A stretch of DNA of 64,000 bases from Bufo bufo (taxonomy: Eukaryota; Chordata; Amphibia; Anura; Bufonidae), in NCBI RefSeq assembly GCF_905171765.1, contig NC_053391.1, forward strand, positions 686,831,257 to 686,895,256. Direction: 5' to 3'. The translations under genes were made by a program, and so were the position numbers. Positions 44,698 to 56,100 of the stretch are shown here, piece by piece; position 1 is the stretch's first letter; each line of letters starts with the position of its first letter. The notes under the pieces are model-generated. The model worked only from the letters and a program-made list of their open reading frames with translations. It did no database searches and had not been told where the DNA came from.

Positions 44698-45404
44698 TTA
44701 AGGGCTCTTTCACACCTGCGTTCTTGTCTTCCGGCATAGAGTTCCGTCGTCGGGGCTCTATGCCGGAAGAATCCTGATCAGTTTTATCCTAATGCATTCT
44801 GAATGGAGAGAAATCCGTTCAGGATGCATCAGGATGTCTTCAGTTCCGGACCGGAACGTTTTTTGACCGGAGAAAATACCGCAGCATGCTGCGCTTTTTG
44901 CTCCGGCCAAAAATCCGGAAGACTTGCCGCAAGGCCGGATCTGGAATTAATGCCCATTGAAAGGCATTGATCCGGATCCGGCCTTAAGCTAAACGTCGTT
45001 TCGGCGCATTGCCGGATCCGACGTTTAGCTTTTTCTGAATGGTTACCATGGCTGCCAAGACGCTAAAGTCCTGGTTGCCGTAGTAGTAGTGGGGAGCGGG
45101 GAGCAGTATACTTACCGTCCGTGCGGCTCCCGGGGCGCTCCAGAGTGACGTCAGGGCGCCCCACGCGCATGGATGACGTGTCGCATGGATCACGGTAAGT
45201 ATACTGCTCCCCCGCTCCCCACTACTACTATGGCAACCAGGACTTTAATAGCGTCCTGGCTGCCATAGTAACACTGAACGCATTTTGAAGACGGATCCGT
45301 CTTCAAATGCTTTCAGTTCACTTGCGTTTTTCCGGATCCGGCATTTAATTCCGGCAAATGGAGTGCACGACGGATCCGGACAACGCAAGTGTGAAAGAGG
45401 CCTA
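44698..45404. mobile_element. Palindromic MITE, GGGCTCTTTCACAC ends
   Basis: Left TTAAGGGCTCTTTCACACCT, right the complement of TTAGGCCTCTTTCACACTT. Inner arms pair CAGTATACTTACCGTCCGTG with its complement near 45185-45208 and contain TCCGGATCCG words. It is the same general family as 46079-46539. Confidence 0.75.
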
Positions 45405-45845
45405 ACTCAAAGAATCGAATGAGTCTTTAGATTCTTTTAACTTGTGACTCATTCGATTCATTTCTATTCTTAGACTCCCTGCACTACTCAGAGGACTCAG
45501 AGCTGCTAGTGCTTGCCTTGCCTCAGCTCTGATTGGTTGGTGGGCGGGGAGGGGAGGGGCTGGCAGAAGCAGCTTCCACTCTAGGATCATATTACGCTCC
45601 TCCCAGTCCCTCCCTCAGGCTCCTCCCTGCTGCCAGCGTGAGGTGAGCGTCTCTGCATTGTCTGTGCGCTATGTGACGCTGCGCTGTGTACAACAGAGGA
45701 CTTTTAGCGCGGGCCGCTCCCGACGGCCTTTTGGCTGGCGGATGGGCCTATTTTATGGTAGGGGCCTGGAGCTGCAGCTCCATCAGCCCCTATGTTAATC
45801 CGGCCCTGGCGCTAGATGGTGCTATTACCACATTAGTCACTAGCT

Positions 45846-45947
45846 AAAAAAAGACATCTCTCCATCCAGTTCGGCCTGTTATCCTGCAAGTTGATCCAGA
45901 GGAAGGCAAAAAAAAAACTGTGAGGTACCAGCCAATTTTCTCCACTA
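45846..45947 (-). repeat. CR1-like LINE 3' UTR scrap
   Basis: GACATCTCTCCATCCAGTTC, CGGCCTGTTATCCTGCAAGT and TGATCCAGAGGAAGGCAAAA are the complement of the CR1 3' end seen at 36770-36845. It is a 5'-truncated tail only. Confidence 0.85.
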
Positions 45948-45949
45948 CA

Positions 45950-46078
45950 GGAATACTAAAACCCTGGCTGACGTGAAATAGAATTTTCCCTCATCCTGCT
46001 GGGCAGAACAGTCTGAGAACATCCTGTTTGAAGCCTCGCAATGGCGAAGAACTGTTGTTCAACTGTTTAGGTGTCATC
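45950..46078 (-). pseudogene. Tc1 family II copy 2, transposase start
   Basis: On the minus strand, ATGACACCTAAACAGTTGAA opens a frame matching the start of family II copy 1 at 17067 (MTPKQLxNSSSPLRGFKQDVLR). It runs only to about 46000 before diverging at a junction. Insertions on both sides separate it from the rest of the element. Confidence 0.78.
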
Positions 46079-46539
46079 TTAGGGCACTTTCACACTAGCG
46101 TTTTTGTTTTCCGGTATTGAGTTCCGTCACAGGAGCTCAATACCGGAAAAAAACGGATCAGTTTTATCCTAATGCATTCTGAATGGAGAGAAATCCGTTC
46201 CGGATGCATCAGTTCAGTCCCTCTTAAGTTTTTTGGACGGAAAAAATACCGCAGCGTGCTGCAGTTTTCTCTCTGGCCTAAAATACTGATCACTTGCCGG
46301 AAAACGGATCCGGCTTTCCGATCTGCGCATGCACAGACCTCTAAAAAGGTCTAAAAAAAATATGAATACCGGATCCATCTTTCTGGGTGACACCGGAGAG
46401 ACAGATCCGGTGTATCAATGCATTTGTCAGACGGATCCGCATCTGGATCCGTCTGACAAATGCCATCAGTTTGCATCCAGATTGCTGGCGATGGAACTGC
46501 CTGCCGGAATCCTGTGCCGCAAGTGTGAAAGTACCCTAA
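46079..46539. mobile_element. Palindromic MITE, GGGCACTTTCACAC ends
   Basis: Left TTAGGGCACTTTCACACTAG, right the complement of TTAGGGTACTTTCACACTTG. The inside carries TTTTATCCTAATGCATTCTG, shared with the MITE at 44698-45404, and several GGATCCG words. No coding sequence. Confidence 0.78.
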
Positions 46540-48693
46540 GGCCTCCTGCACACGACCGTTGTGTGCACCCGTGGCCATTGTGCCGTTTTCAGTTTTTTTT
46601 CACGGACCCCTGACTTTCAATGGGTCCGTGGAAAAAACGGAAAATGCACCGTTTTGCAGCCACATCCGAGATCCGTGTTTCCTGGCCGTGAAAAAAATAT
46701 GACCTGTCCTATTTTTTTCACGACCAACGGTTCACGGACCCATTCAAGTCAATGGGTCTGTGAAAGAACACGGATGCACACAAGATTGGCATCCGCGTCC
46801 GTGATCCGTGGCCGTAGGTTACTTTTTATACAGACGGATCCGAAGATCCGTCTGCATAAAAGCTTTTTCATAGCTGAGTTTTCACTTCGTGAAAACTCAG
46901 AACCGACAGTATATTCTAACACAGAGGCGTCCCCATGGTGATGGGGACGCTTCTAGTTAGAATACCCTACAAACTGTGTACAAGACTGCCCCCTGCTGCC
47001 TGGCAGCACCCGATCTCTTACAGGGGGCCGTGATCAGCACAATTAACCCCTTCAGGTGCGGCACCTGAAGGGGTTAATTGTACTATCATATCCCCCTGTA
47101 AGAGATCAGGGCTGCCAGGCAGCAGGGGGCAGACCCTCCCCCCCTCCCCAGTTTGAATATCATTGGTGGCCAGTGCGGCCCCCTCCTCCCTCTATTGTAA
47201 TTATTCGTTGGTGGCACAGTGTGCGCCCCCCCCTCCCTCCCTCTATTGTAATAATTCGTTGGTGGCACAGTGTGCGCCCCCCATCGGCCCCCCCTCCCTC
47301 TATAGCATTAACAACATTGGTGGCCAGTGTGCGGCCTCCCATCTCCCCCCCCCATCATTGGTGGCAGCGGAGTTCCGATCGGAGTCCCAGTTTAATCGCT
47401 GGGGCTCCGATCGGTAACCATGGCAACCAGGACGCTACTACAGTCCTGGTTGCCATGGTTACTTAGCAATAGTACAATAGTAGAAGATTCATACTTACCT
47501 TCTGCTGGCTGCTGCTGCGATGTTCGTGTCCGGCCGGGAGCTCCACCTACTAGTAAGTGACAGGTCTGTGCGGCGCATTGCTAAATGAACTGTCACTTAC
47601 CAGTAGGAGGAGCTCCCGGCCGGACACAGACATCGCAGCTCCCAGGTAAGTATGAATCTTTTACTATTGTACTACTGCTAGTAACCCGCTGCCACCAATG
47701 ATCGGGGGGGGGGGGGGGGGAGATGGGAGGCCGCACACTGGCCACCAATGTTGTTAATGCTATAGAGGGAGGGGGGGCCGTTGGGGGGCGCACACTGTGC
47801 CACCAACGATTTATCACAATAGAGGGAGGAAGGGGGGGGGGGCGCACACTGTACCACCAACGAATTATTACAATAGAGGGAGGAAGGGGGGGGGGCGCAC
47901 ACTGTGCCACCAACGAATTAATACAATAGAGGGAGGAAGGGGGGGGCGCACACTGTGCCACCAACGAATTATTACAATAGAGGGAGGAGGGGGGGGGGGG
48001 CGCACTGGCCACCAATGATATTCAAACTGGGGAGGGGGGGGGTCTGCCCCCTGCTGCCTGGCAGCCCTGATCTCTTACAGGGGGATATGATAGTACAATT
48101 AACCCCTTCAGGTGCGGCACCTGAGGGGTTAATTGTGCTGATCACGGCCCCCTGTAAGAGATCGGATGCTGCTAGGCAGCAGGGGGCAGTCATGTACACA
48201 GTTTGTAGTATATTCTAACTAGAAGCGTCCCCATCACCATGGGAACGCCTCTGTGTTAGAATATACTGTCGGAAATGAGGTTTCACGATCTAACTCATAT
48301 CCGACAGTATATTCTAACATAGAGGCGTTCCCATGGTGATGGGGACGCTTCAAGTTAAAATATACCATCGGATTGGAGAAAACTCCGATCCGATGGTATA
48401 AAAGGGACTCCAGACTTTACATTGAAAGTCAATAGGGACGGATCCGTTTGAAATGGCACCATATTGTGTCAACGTCAAACGGATCCGTCCCCATTGACTT
48501 GCATTGTAATTCAGGACGGATCCGTTTGGCTCCGCACGGCCAGGCGGACACCAAAACGACTTTTTTTTCATGTCCGTGGATCCTCCAAAAATCAAGGAAG
48601 ACCCACGGACGAAAAAAACGGTCACGGATCACGGAAAAACGGGACCCGTTTTTGCGGACCGCAAAAAAATACGTTCGTGTGCAGGAGGCCTTA
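46537..48693. mobile_element. Giant palindromic foldback element, 2.15 kb
   Basis: Two arms of about 1 kb each mirror one another around a centre near 47575. Paired landmarks: TAAGGCCTCCTGCACACGAC (46537) with its near-complement ending 48693; CAGTATATTCTAACACAGAG (46908) with its complement near 48262; a 39-base palindrome (47041-47079) with a matching one near 48097; GAGCTCCCGGCCGGACAC-type sequence flanking the centre (47530-47640). Each arm holds a short tandem array of ATTCGTTGGTGGCACAGTGT or its complement, with more units on the right. No transposase; the open frames are low-complexity. Confidence 0.82.
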
Positions 48694-48996
48694 GTCTCAT
48701 GCTGTCAAAATGTGAACAGCATGATGAGGAGGACTGTTTAAATACCAATTCTAATTGAACCAGGAAATTTATTGGGTGATTCATGGATCAAACACCTGTT
48801 GTGAATTTTGCCGTTAAGCTCCTTGTTGGAGAACAGCAAGTTGTGCAAAATGTGAAACATTGAAGAGTTGGACATGTGCATTCAAAAGTTTATAGAAGGT
48901 CACGTTAAGTTCACCTGTAAAGGTTAGAGGGCATTTTAGGTTTATCCTGAAATTTCACCCACAAGCCAAATATCCCTAACTTTTTTGAGTAGTGTA
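48694..48996 (-). mobile_element. Tc1 family II copy 2, outer end
   Basis: On the minus strand it begins ACTACTCAAAAAAGTTAGGG, continues with TAACCTTTACAGGTGAACTT and AACACCTGTTGTGAATTTTG, and reaches the untranslated leader just before the transposase ATG. It matches 16783-17060 in copy 1. Confidence 0.85.
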
Positions 48997-49004
48997 TAAT
49001 GATC

Positions 49005-49188
49005 TTGTGGCAGGCGCAGCACTATGAAGTGCCTTTTGCTCTTCGGCATTAGAAGAATTTTGATATCTCTGACTTTTAGTCTCACCAGACTGTCTATTAC
49101 TCTGTAATTCCTCTAGCACCGTTCTATGGAAGCAGTAGGTTTAAAGGGCACACCAAATGCTTGAAATAACTTCTTTTTCAAAGGGGTT
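49005..49188 (-). repeat. Second copy of the probable BEL LTR tail, inverted
   Basis: The complement matches 37060-37235: TTCAAGCATTTGGTGTGCCC, AAAAGTCAGAGATATCAAAA and AGTGCTGCGCCTGCCACA. No BEL coding sequence accompanies it. Confidence 0.7.
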
Positions 49189-50165
49189 CTCCGGGCTTAA
49201 CCTTTTTTTGACTATTACATTCTTTTCTGTGGAGGAAAGATTATTGGTCACATACTTACCTTCCAGAGTGCAGCCGTTCTTGAGATCTGCCTCCCGGTCA
49301 CGTGGTCCCTCCAGATGGCTTTTCAGTGCTTCCAGACGAATTCCGTCTTCTTATCTTCTTGACTTCTCTTCCTTTCTCCAGCAGGAGACGGATCGTCATG
49401 AGTGACGTCACCGCCTCCTCCTGGAGAAAGCGCCGGCCGGCAATCTTCACAGCGCACTAGGCTGAATGCTAGTGCGCATGTGCAGGACCGCCGGGCGCTC
49501 TCTGTATCGTACAGGCTTCTATGTGAAGTCTGTACTGACTCCTTCACAACGCGATGTAAGCGCTGTGCAGGAGTGGCAGCATAGCGATCAGTAGTGATGT
49601 CCCGAACTATTCGCCGGCGAACAGTTCCCGGTGAACATTGCTTGTTCGCGTTCGCAGCGGCGGGCGAACATATGCGATGTTCGGTCCGCCCCCTATACAT
49701 CATCATTGAGCAAACTTTGACCCTGTACCTCACAATCAGCAGACACATTCCAGCCAATCAGCAGCAGACCCTCCCACCCAGACCCTCCCACCCAGACCCT
49801 CCCTCCTCCTATCAAAAAGCAAGGACAGCGTCCATCTTCCATTCATTCGGAAGCTGCAGTGTCACAAATTTGACTAAGTTGTAATCGCAATGCGAATTTA
49901 ACTTACCACACTCTGCGTCAACTACGTAATTCTCCATGGGAGTTTTGCCATGGATCCCCCTCCGGCATGCCACAGTCCAGGTGTTAGTCCCCTTGAAACA
50001 ACTTTTCCATCACTATTGTGGCCAGAAAGAGTCCTTGTGGGTTTTAAAATTCGCCTGTCTATTGAAGTCTATGGTGGTTCGCCCGTTCGCGAACGAAAAT
50101 TTTTATGTTCGCGACATCTCTAGCGATCAGCCACAGAGGCTGATCGCTATGCTGTGCATGTCACA
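49180..50165. mobile_element. T2-like MITE interrupted by a hAT MITE
   Basis: The left end CAAAGGGGTTCTCCGGGCTT resembles T2-type ends. Inner arms include TTTCTCCAGCAGGAGACGG against CTCCTCCTGGAGAAAG (49374-49430). The sequence around the inner hAT insertion (ATAGCGATCAG before it, CTGATCGCTAT after) is itself palindromic. The right boundary is uncertain, and the 26-bp array follows. Confidence 0.5.
49592..50122. mobile_element. Non-autonomous hAT element, 531 bp
   Basis: Ends TAGTGATGTCCCGAAC and the complement of TAGAGATGTCGCGAAC, flanked by the perfect 8-bp duplication GCGATCAG at 49584-49591 and 50123-50130. It contains TTCGCGAACG-type palindromes and a short ACCCTCCCACCCAG triplication near 49768-49804. 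No transposase. Confidence 0.88.
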
Positions 50166-52795
50166 GGTGGCACTGGATGGCACAAGGGGGCAATGGTTGG
50201 CACAATAGGTGAACTGGATGGCACAAGGGGGTCAATTGATGGCACAAGTGGGTCACTGGACAGCACTGTTATGGGGGCACTGTGGATGTCACTGTTATGG
50301 GAGTAATGTGGATGTCACTGTTATGGGGGCACTGTGGATGTCACTGTTATGGGGGCGCTGTGGATGTCACTGTTATGGGGGCACTGTGGATGTCACTGTT
50401 ATGGGGGCACTGTGGACGTCACTGTTATGAGGGCACTGTGGATGTCACTGTTATGAGGGCACTGTGGATGTCACTGTTATGGGGGCACTGTGGATGTCAC
50501 TGTTATGGGAGCAATGTGGATGTCACTGTTATGGGGGCACTGTGGATGTCACTGTTATGGGGGCACTGTGGATGTCACTGTTATGGGGGCACTGTGGACG
50601 TCACTGTTATGAGGGCACTGTGGATGTCACTGTTATGAGGGCACTGTGGATGTCACTGTTATGGGGGCACTGTGGATGTCACTGTTATGGGGGCACTGTG
50701 GACGTCACTGTTATGAGGGCACTGTGGATGTCACTGTTATGGGGGCACTGTGGATGTCACTGTTATCGGGGCACTGTGAATGTCACTGTTATGGGGGCAC
50801 TGTGGATGTCACTGTTATGGGGACACTGTGGACGTCACTGTTATGAGGGCACTGTGGATGTCACTGTTATGAGGGCACTGTGGATGTCACTGTTATGGGG
50901 GCACTGTGGATGTCACTGTTATGGGTGCACTGTGGATGTCACTGTTATGGGGGCACTGTGGATGTCACTGTTATGGGGGCACTGTGGATGTCACTGTTAT
51001 GGGAGTAATGTGGATGTCACTGTTATGGGGACACTGTGGATGTCACTGTTATGGGGGCACTGTGGATGTCACTGTTATGGGGCAATGTGGATGTCACTGT
51101 TATGGGGCAATGTGGATGTCACTGTTATGGGGGCACTGTGGGTGTTACTGTTATCGGGGCACTGTGAATGTCACTGTTATGGGGGCACTGTGGATGTCAC
51201 TGTTATGGGAGTAATGTGGATGTCACTGTTATGGGGGCACTGTGGATGTCACTGTTATGGGGCAATGTGGATGTCACTGTTATGGGGGCACTGTGGGTGT
51301 TACTGTTATCGGGGCACTGTGAATGTCACTGTTATGGGGGCACTGTGGATGTCACTGTTATGGGAGTAATGTGGACGTCACTGTTATGGGGGCACTGTGG
51401 ATGTCACTGTTATGGGGGCACTGTGGATGTCACTGTTATGGGGGCACTGTGGATGTCACTGTTATGGGGCACTGTGGATGTCACTGTTATGGGGGCACTG
51501 TGGGTGTTACTGTTATCGGGGCACTGTGAATGTCACTGTTATGGGGGCACTGTGGATGTCACTGTTATGGGAGTAATGTGGATGTCACTGTTATGGGGGC
51601 ACTGTGGATGTCACTGTTATGGGGCAATGTGGATGTCACTGTTATGGGGGCACTGTGGGTGTTACTGTTATCGGGGCACTGTGAATGTCACTGTTATGGG
51701 GGCACTGTGGATGTCACTGTTATGGGAGTAATGTGGATGTCACTGGTATGGGGGCACTGTGGATGTCACTGTTATGGGGGCACTGTGGATGTCACTGTTA
51801 TGGGGGCACTGTGGATGTCACTGTTATGGGGCAATGTGGATGTCACTGTTATGGGGCAATGTGGATGTCACTGTTATGGGAGTAATGTGGATGTCACTGT
51901 TATGGGGGCACTGTCGATGTCACTGTTATGGGGGCACTGTGGATGTCACTGTTATGGGGGCACTGTGGATGTCACTGTTATGGGGCAATGTGGATGTCAC
52001 TGTTATGGGGGCACTGTGGGTGTTACTGTTATCGGGGCACTGTGAATGTCACTGTTATGGGGGCACTGTGGATGTCACTGTTATGGGAGTAATGTGGATG
52101 TCACTGTTATGGGGGCACTGTGGATGTCACTGTTATGGGGCAATGTGGATGTCACTGTTATGGGGGCACTGTGGGTGTTACTGTTATCGGGGCACTGTGA
52201 ATGTCACTGTTATGGGGGCACTGTGGATGTCACTGTTATGGGAGTAATGTGGACGTCACTGTTATGGGGGCACTGTGGATGTCACTGTTATGGGGGCACT
52301 GTGGATGTCACTGTTATGGGGCAATGTGGATGTCACTGTTATGGGAGTAATGTGGATGTCACTGTTATGGGGGCACTGTGGATGTCACTGTTATGGGGGC
52401 ACTGTGGATGTCACTGTTATGGGGGCACTGTGGATGTCACTGTTATGGGGGCACTGTGGATGTCACTGTTATGGGGGCACTGTGGATGTCACTGTTATGG
52501 GGGCACTGTGGATGTCACTGTTATGGGGGCACTGTGGATGTCACTGTTATGGGGGCACTGTGGATGTCACTGTTATGGGGGCACTGTGGATGTCACTGTT
52601 ATGGGGGCACTGTGGATGTCACTGTTATGGGGGCACTGTGGATGTCACTGTTATGGGGGCACTGTGGATGTCACTGTTATGGGGGCACTGTGGACGTCAC
52701 TGTTATGGGGGCACTGTGGATGTCACTGTTATGGGGGCACTGTGGACGTCACTGTTATGGGGCACTGTGGCTGTCACTGTTATGGGCACTGATAA
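50165..52795. repeat. 26-bp minisatellite, about 97 units, with 155-bp higher-order blocks
   Basis: Units of 26 bases: GGGGGCACTGTGGATGTCAC plus TGTTAT. The start (50165-50265) is a looser version with GGATGGCACAAGGGGG. Variants GAGTAATGTGG, GGCAATGTGG and TATCGGGGCACTGTGAATG mark blocks. The last recurs near 51153, 51307, 51514, 51669, 52030 and 52187, often about 155 bases apart (six units minus one base). Three units make 78 bases without stops, so long plus-strand frames occur in all three phases, as an array effect. Most open at GTG rather than ATG. Confidence 0.94.
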
Positions 52796-52802
52796 CAAGT
52801 GA

Positions 52803-53160
52803 TAGGGCTCGTGCACAGAACCGTATCTGTTTTGCGGTCTGCAAGTCGCGGATCCACAAAATAAGGTTACTGTCTGTGTGCGATTCACATTTTTTTGCAG
52901 TCCCATTGAGTTCTATGGGTTTTAGATCTGCATTATGAGGACCAGAATAGGACATGTTCTATCTTTCGCAGAACTGACATACGGATGTGGAGAGCACAGG
53001 GACGTCAGCAGTGTGTCTTTTACATCTGTATGTCAGTTCCACTAAAAATAGAACATATCCTATTCTGGTCCTTAAAATAAGGACCCCAAATCCATAGAAC
53101 TCAATGGGACTGCCAAAATTGTAGATCGCAAAATGGATGCGGTCGTGTGCATAAGGGTTT
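52803..53160. mobile_element. Palindromic MITE, GGGCTCGTGCAC ends
   Basis: Left end TAGGGCTCGTGCACAGAACC, right the complement of AACCCTTATGCACACGACCG. The arms pair AGGACCAGAATAGGACATGT with its near-complement at about 53050-53073, and ATACGGATGT with ACATCTGTAT. No coding sequence. It separates the 26-bp and 41-bp arrays. Confidence 0.75.
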
Positions 53161-53164
53161 AGAT

Positions 53165-56100
53165 AAACAGCTCAGCAGGCACCATAGTACAAAATTGGAT
53201 TAGATACACATTTTAGGACGCTGTATCATAGAAGATTGGATTAGATACACCACTCAGCAGGCAGTATCATACAAAATGGGATTAGATACACATTTTAGCA
53301 CGCTGTATCATAGAAGATGGGATTAGATATACACTTCAGCAGGCAGTATCGCACACAACAGGTTGTGTATCAGGCACACATACAGGATAGGATTAGATAC
53401 AGATGTGATTGGATACGCTTGCTGATTCCAGCTGTTTATCACACTCTGGAGTTAGTGAGGGAAGAGCCTGTGGACTGTCAGTGATGGGATTAGATACACA
53501 GCTCAGCAGACAGTATCACATATGATAGGATTAGATACACAGCTCAGCAGACAGTATCACACAGGATAGGATTAGATACACAGCTCAGCAGACAGTATCA
53601 CACAGGATAGGATTCGATACACAGCTCAGCAGACAGTATTACACAGGAGAGGATTAGATACACAGCTCAGCAGACAGTATCACACAGGATAGGATTAGAT
53701 ACACAGCTCAGCAGAAAGTATCACACAGGATAGGATTAGATACACAGATCAGCAGGCAGTATCACACAGGATAGGATTAGATACACAGCTCAGCATACAG
53801 TATCACACAGGATAGGATTAGATACACAGCTCAGCATACAGTATCACACAGGATAGGATTAGATACACAGCTCAGCAGACAGTATCACACAGGATAGGAT
53901 TAGATACACAGCTCAGCAGACAGTATCACACAGGAGAGGATTAGATACACAGCTCAGCAGACAGTATCACACAGGATAGGATTAGATACACAGCTCAGCA
54001 GAAAGTATCACACAGGATAGGATTAGATACACAGATCAGCAGGCAGTATCACACAGGATAGGATTAGATACACAGCTCAGCATACAGTATCACACAGGAT
54101 AGGATTAGATACACAGCTCAGCATACAGTATCACACAGGATAGGATTAGATACACAGCTCAGCAGACAGTATCACACAGGATAGGATTAGATACACAGCT
54201 CAGCAGGCAGTATCACACATTATAGGATTAGATACACAGCTCAGCAGGCAGTATCACACGAGATAGGATTAGATACACAGCTCAGCAGACAGTATCACAC
54301 AGGATAGGATTAGATACAAGGCTCTGCAGACAGTATCACACAGGATAGGATTAGATACACAGCTCAGCAGACAGTATCACACAGGAGAGGATTAGATACA
54401 CAGCTCAGCAGACAGTATCACACAGGATAGGATTAGATACAAGGCTCTGCAGACAGTATCACACAGGATAGGATTAGATACACAGCTCAGCAGACAGTAT
54501 CACACATGGTAGGATTAGATACACAGCTCAGCAGACAGTATCACACATGGTAGGATTAGATACACAGCTCAGCAGACAGTATCACACAGGATAAGATTAG
54601 ATACACAGCTCAGCAGACAGTATCACACAGGAGAGGATTAGATACACAGCTCAGCAGACAGTATCACACAGGATAAGATTAGATACACAGCTCAGCAGAC
54701 AGTATCACACAGGAGAGGATTAGATACACAGCTCAGCAGACAGTATCACACAGGATAGGATTAGATACACAGCTCAGCAGACAGTATCACACAGGATAGG
54801 ATTAGATACACAGCTCAGCAGACAGTATCACACATGATAGGATTAGATACAAGGCTCTGCAGACAGTATCACACAGGATATGATTAGATACACAGCTCAG
54901 CAGACAGTATCACACAGGATAGGATTAGATACACAGCTCAGCAGACAGTATCACACAGGATATAATTAGATACACAGCTCAGCAGACAGTATCACACAGG
55001 ATAGAATTAGATACACAGCTCAGCAGACAGTATCACACAGGAGAGGATTAGATACACGGCTCAGCAGACAGTATCACACAGGATAGAATTAGATACACAG
55101 CTCAGCAGACAGTATCACACAGGAGAGGATTAGATACACAGCTCAGCAGACAGTATCACACAGGATAGGATTAGATACACAGCTCAGCAGACAGTATCAC
55201 ACAGGATAGGATTAGATACACAGCTCATCAGACAGTATCACACAGGAGAGGATTAGATAAACAGCTCAGCAGACAGTATCACACAGGATAGGATTAGATA
55301 CACAGCTCAGCAGACAGTATCACACAGGTTAGACTTAGATACACAGCTCAGCAGACAGTATCACACAGGATAGGATTAGATACACAGCTCAGCAGACAGT
55401 ATCACACAGGATAGGATTAGATACACAGCTCAGCAGACGGTATCACACAGGAGAGGATTAGATACACAGCTCAGCAGACAGTATCACACAGGATAGGATT
55501 AGATACACAGCTCAGCAGACAGTATCACACAGGAGAGGATTAGATACACAGCTCAGCAGACAGTATCACACAGGATAGGATTAGATACACATCTTAGCAG
55601 ACAGTATCACACGAGATAGGATTAGATACACAGCTCAGCAGACAGTATCACACAGGATAGGATTAGATACACAGCTCAGCAGACAGTATCACACAGGATA
55701 GGATTAGATACACAGCTCAGCAGACAGTATCACACAGGATAGGATTAGATACACAGCTCAGCAGACAGTATCACACAGGATAGGATTAGATACACAGCTC
55801 AGCAGGCTGTATCACACAGGATAGGATTAGATACACAGCTCAGCAGACAGTATCACACAGGATAGGATTAGATACACAGCTCAGCAGACAGTATCACACA
55901 GGATCGGATTAGATACACAGCTCAGCAGACAGTATCACACAGGATAGGATTAGATACACGGCTCAGCAGACAGTATCACACAGGATAGGATTAGATTCAC
56001 AGCTCAGCAGACAGTATCACACAGGATTAGATACACGGCTCAGCAGACAGTATCACATAGGATAGTATTAGATACACAGCTCAGCAGGCAGTATCACACA

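Larger units (their letters stand above)
42234..45808. mobile_element. Non-autonomous hAT element, 3.6 kb, with nested MITEs
   Basis: Ends CAGGGCCGGATTAAGAGC and the complement of CAGGGCCGGATTAACATAGG. It is flanked by the perfect 8-bp duplication GCGCTAGA at 42226-42233 and 45809-45816, the hAT hallmark. No transposase is encoded. The inside is a patchwork of inverted repeats: 42440-42492 (ACTATAGTGTCAGGAAAAC and its complement), repeated CTCAGCATGCTTAGCCAG segments of both orientations (42600-43640), a T2-like MITE (42671-43376), a strong palindrome (43828-43983), GGTTCACTTG...CAAGTGAACC near 44031-44078, and a MITE (44698-45404). Only short low-complexity frames occur. Confidence 0.88.

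Noticed and set aside
47056..48218. Proline/valine-rich and glycine-rich frames on both strands
   Set aside because: They lie in the minisatellites of the foldback arms and are mirrored by the opposite arm.
50282..52938. Many overlapping plus-strand open frames with a WMSLLWGHCGCHCYG-type repeat
   Set aside because: They arise because 26-bp units cycle through all phases without a stop, and most start at GTG. This is array composition, not coding.
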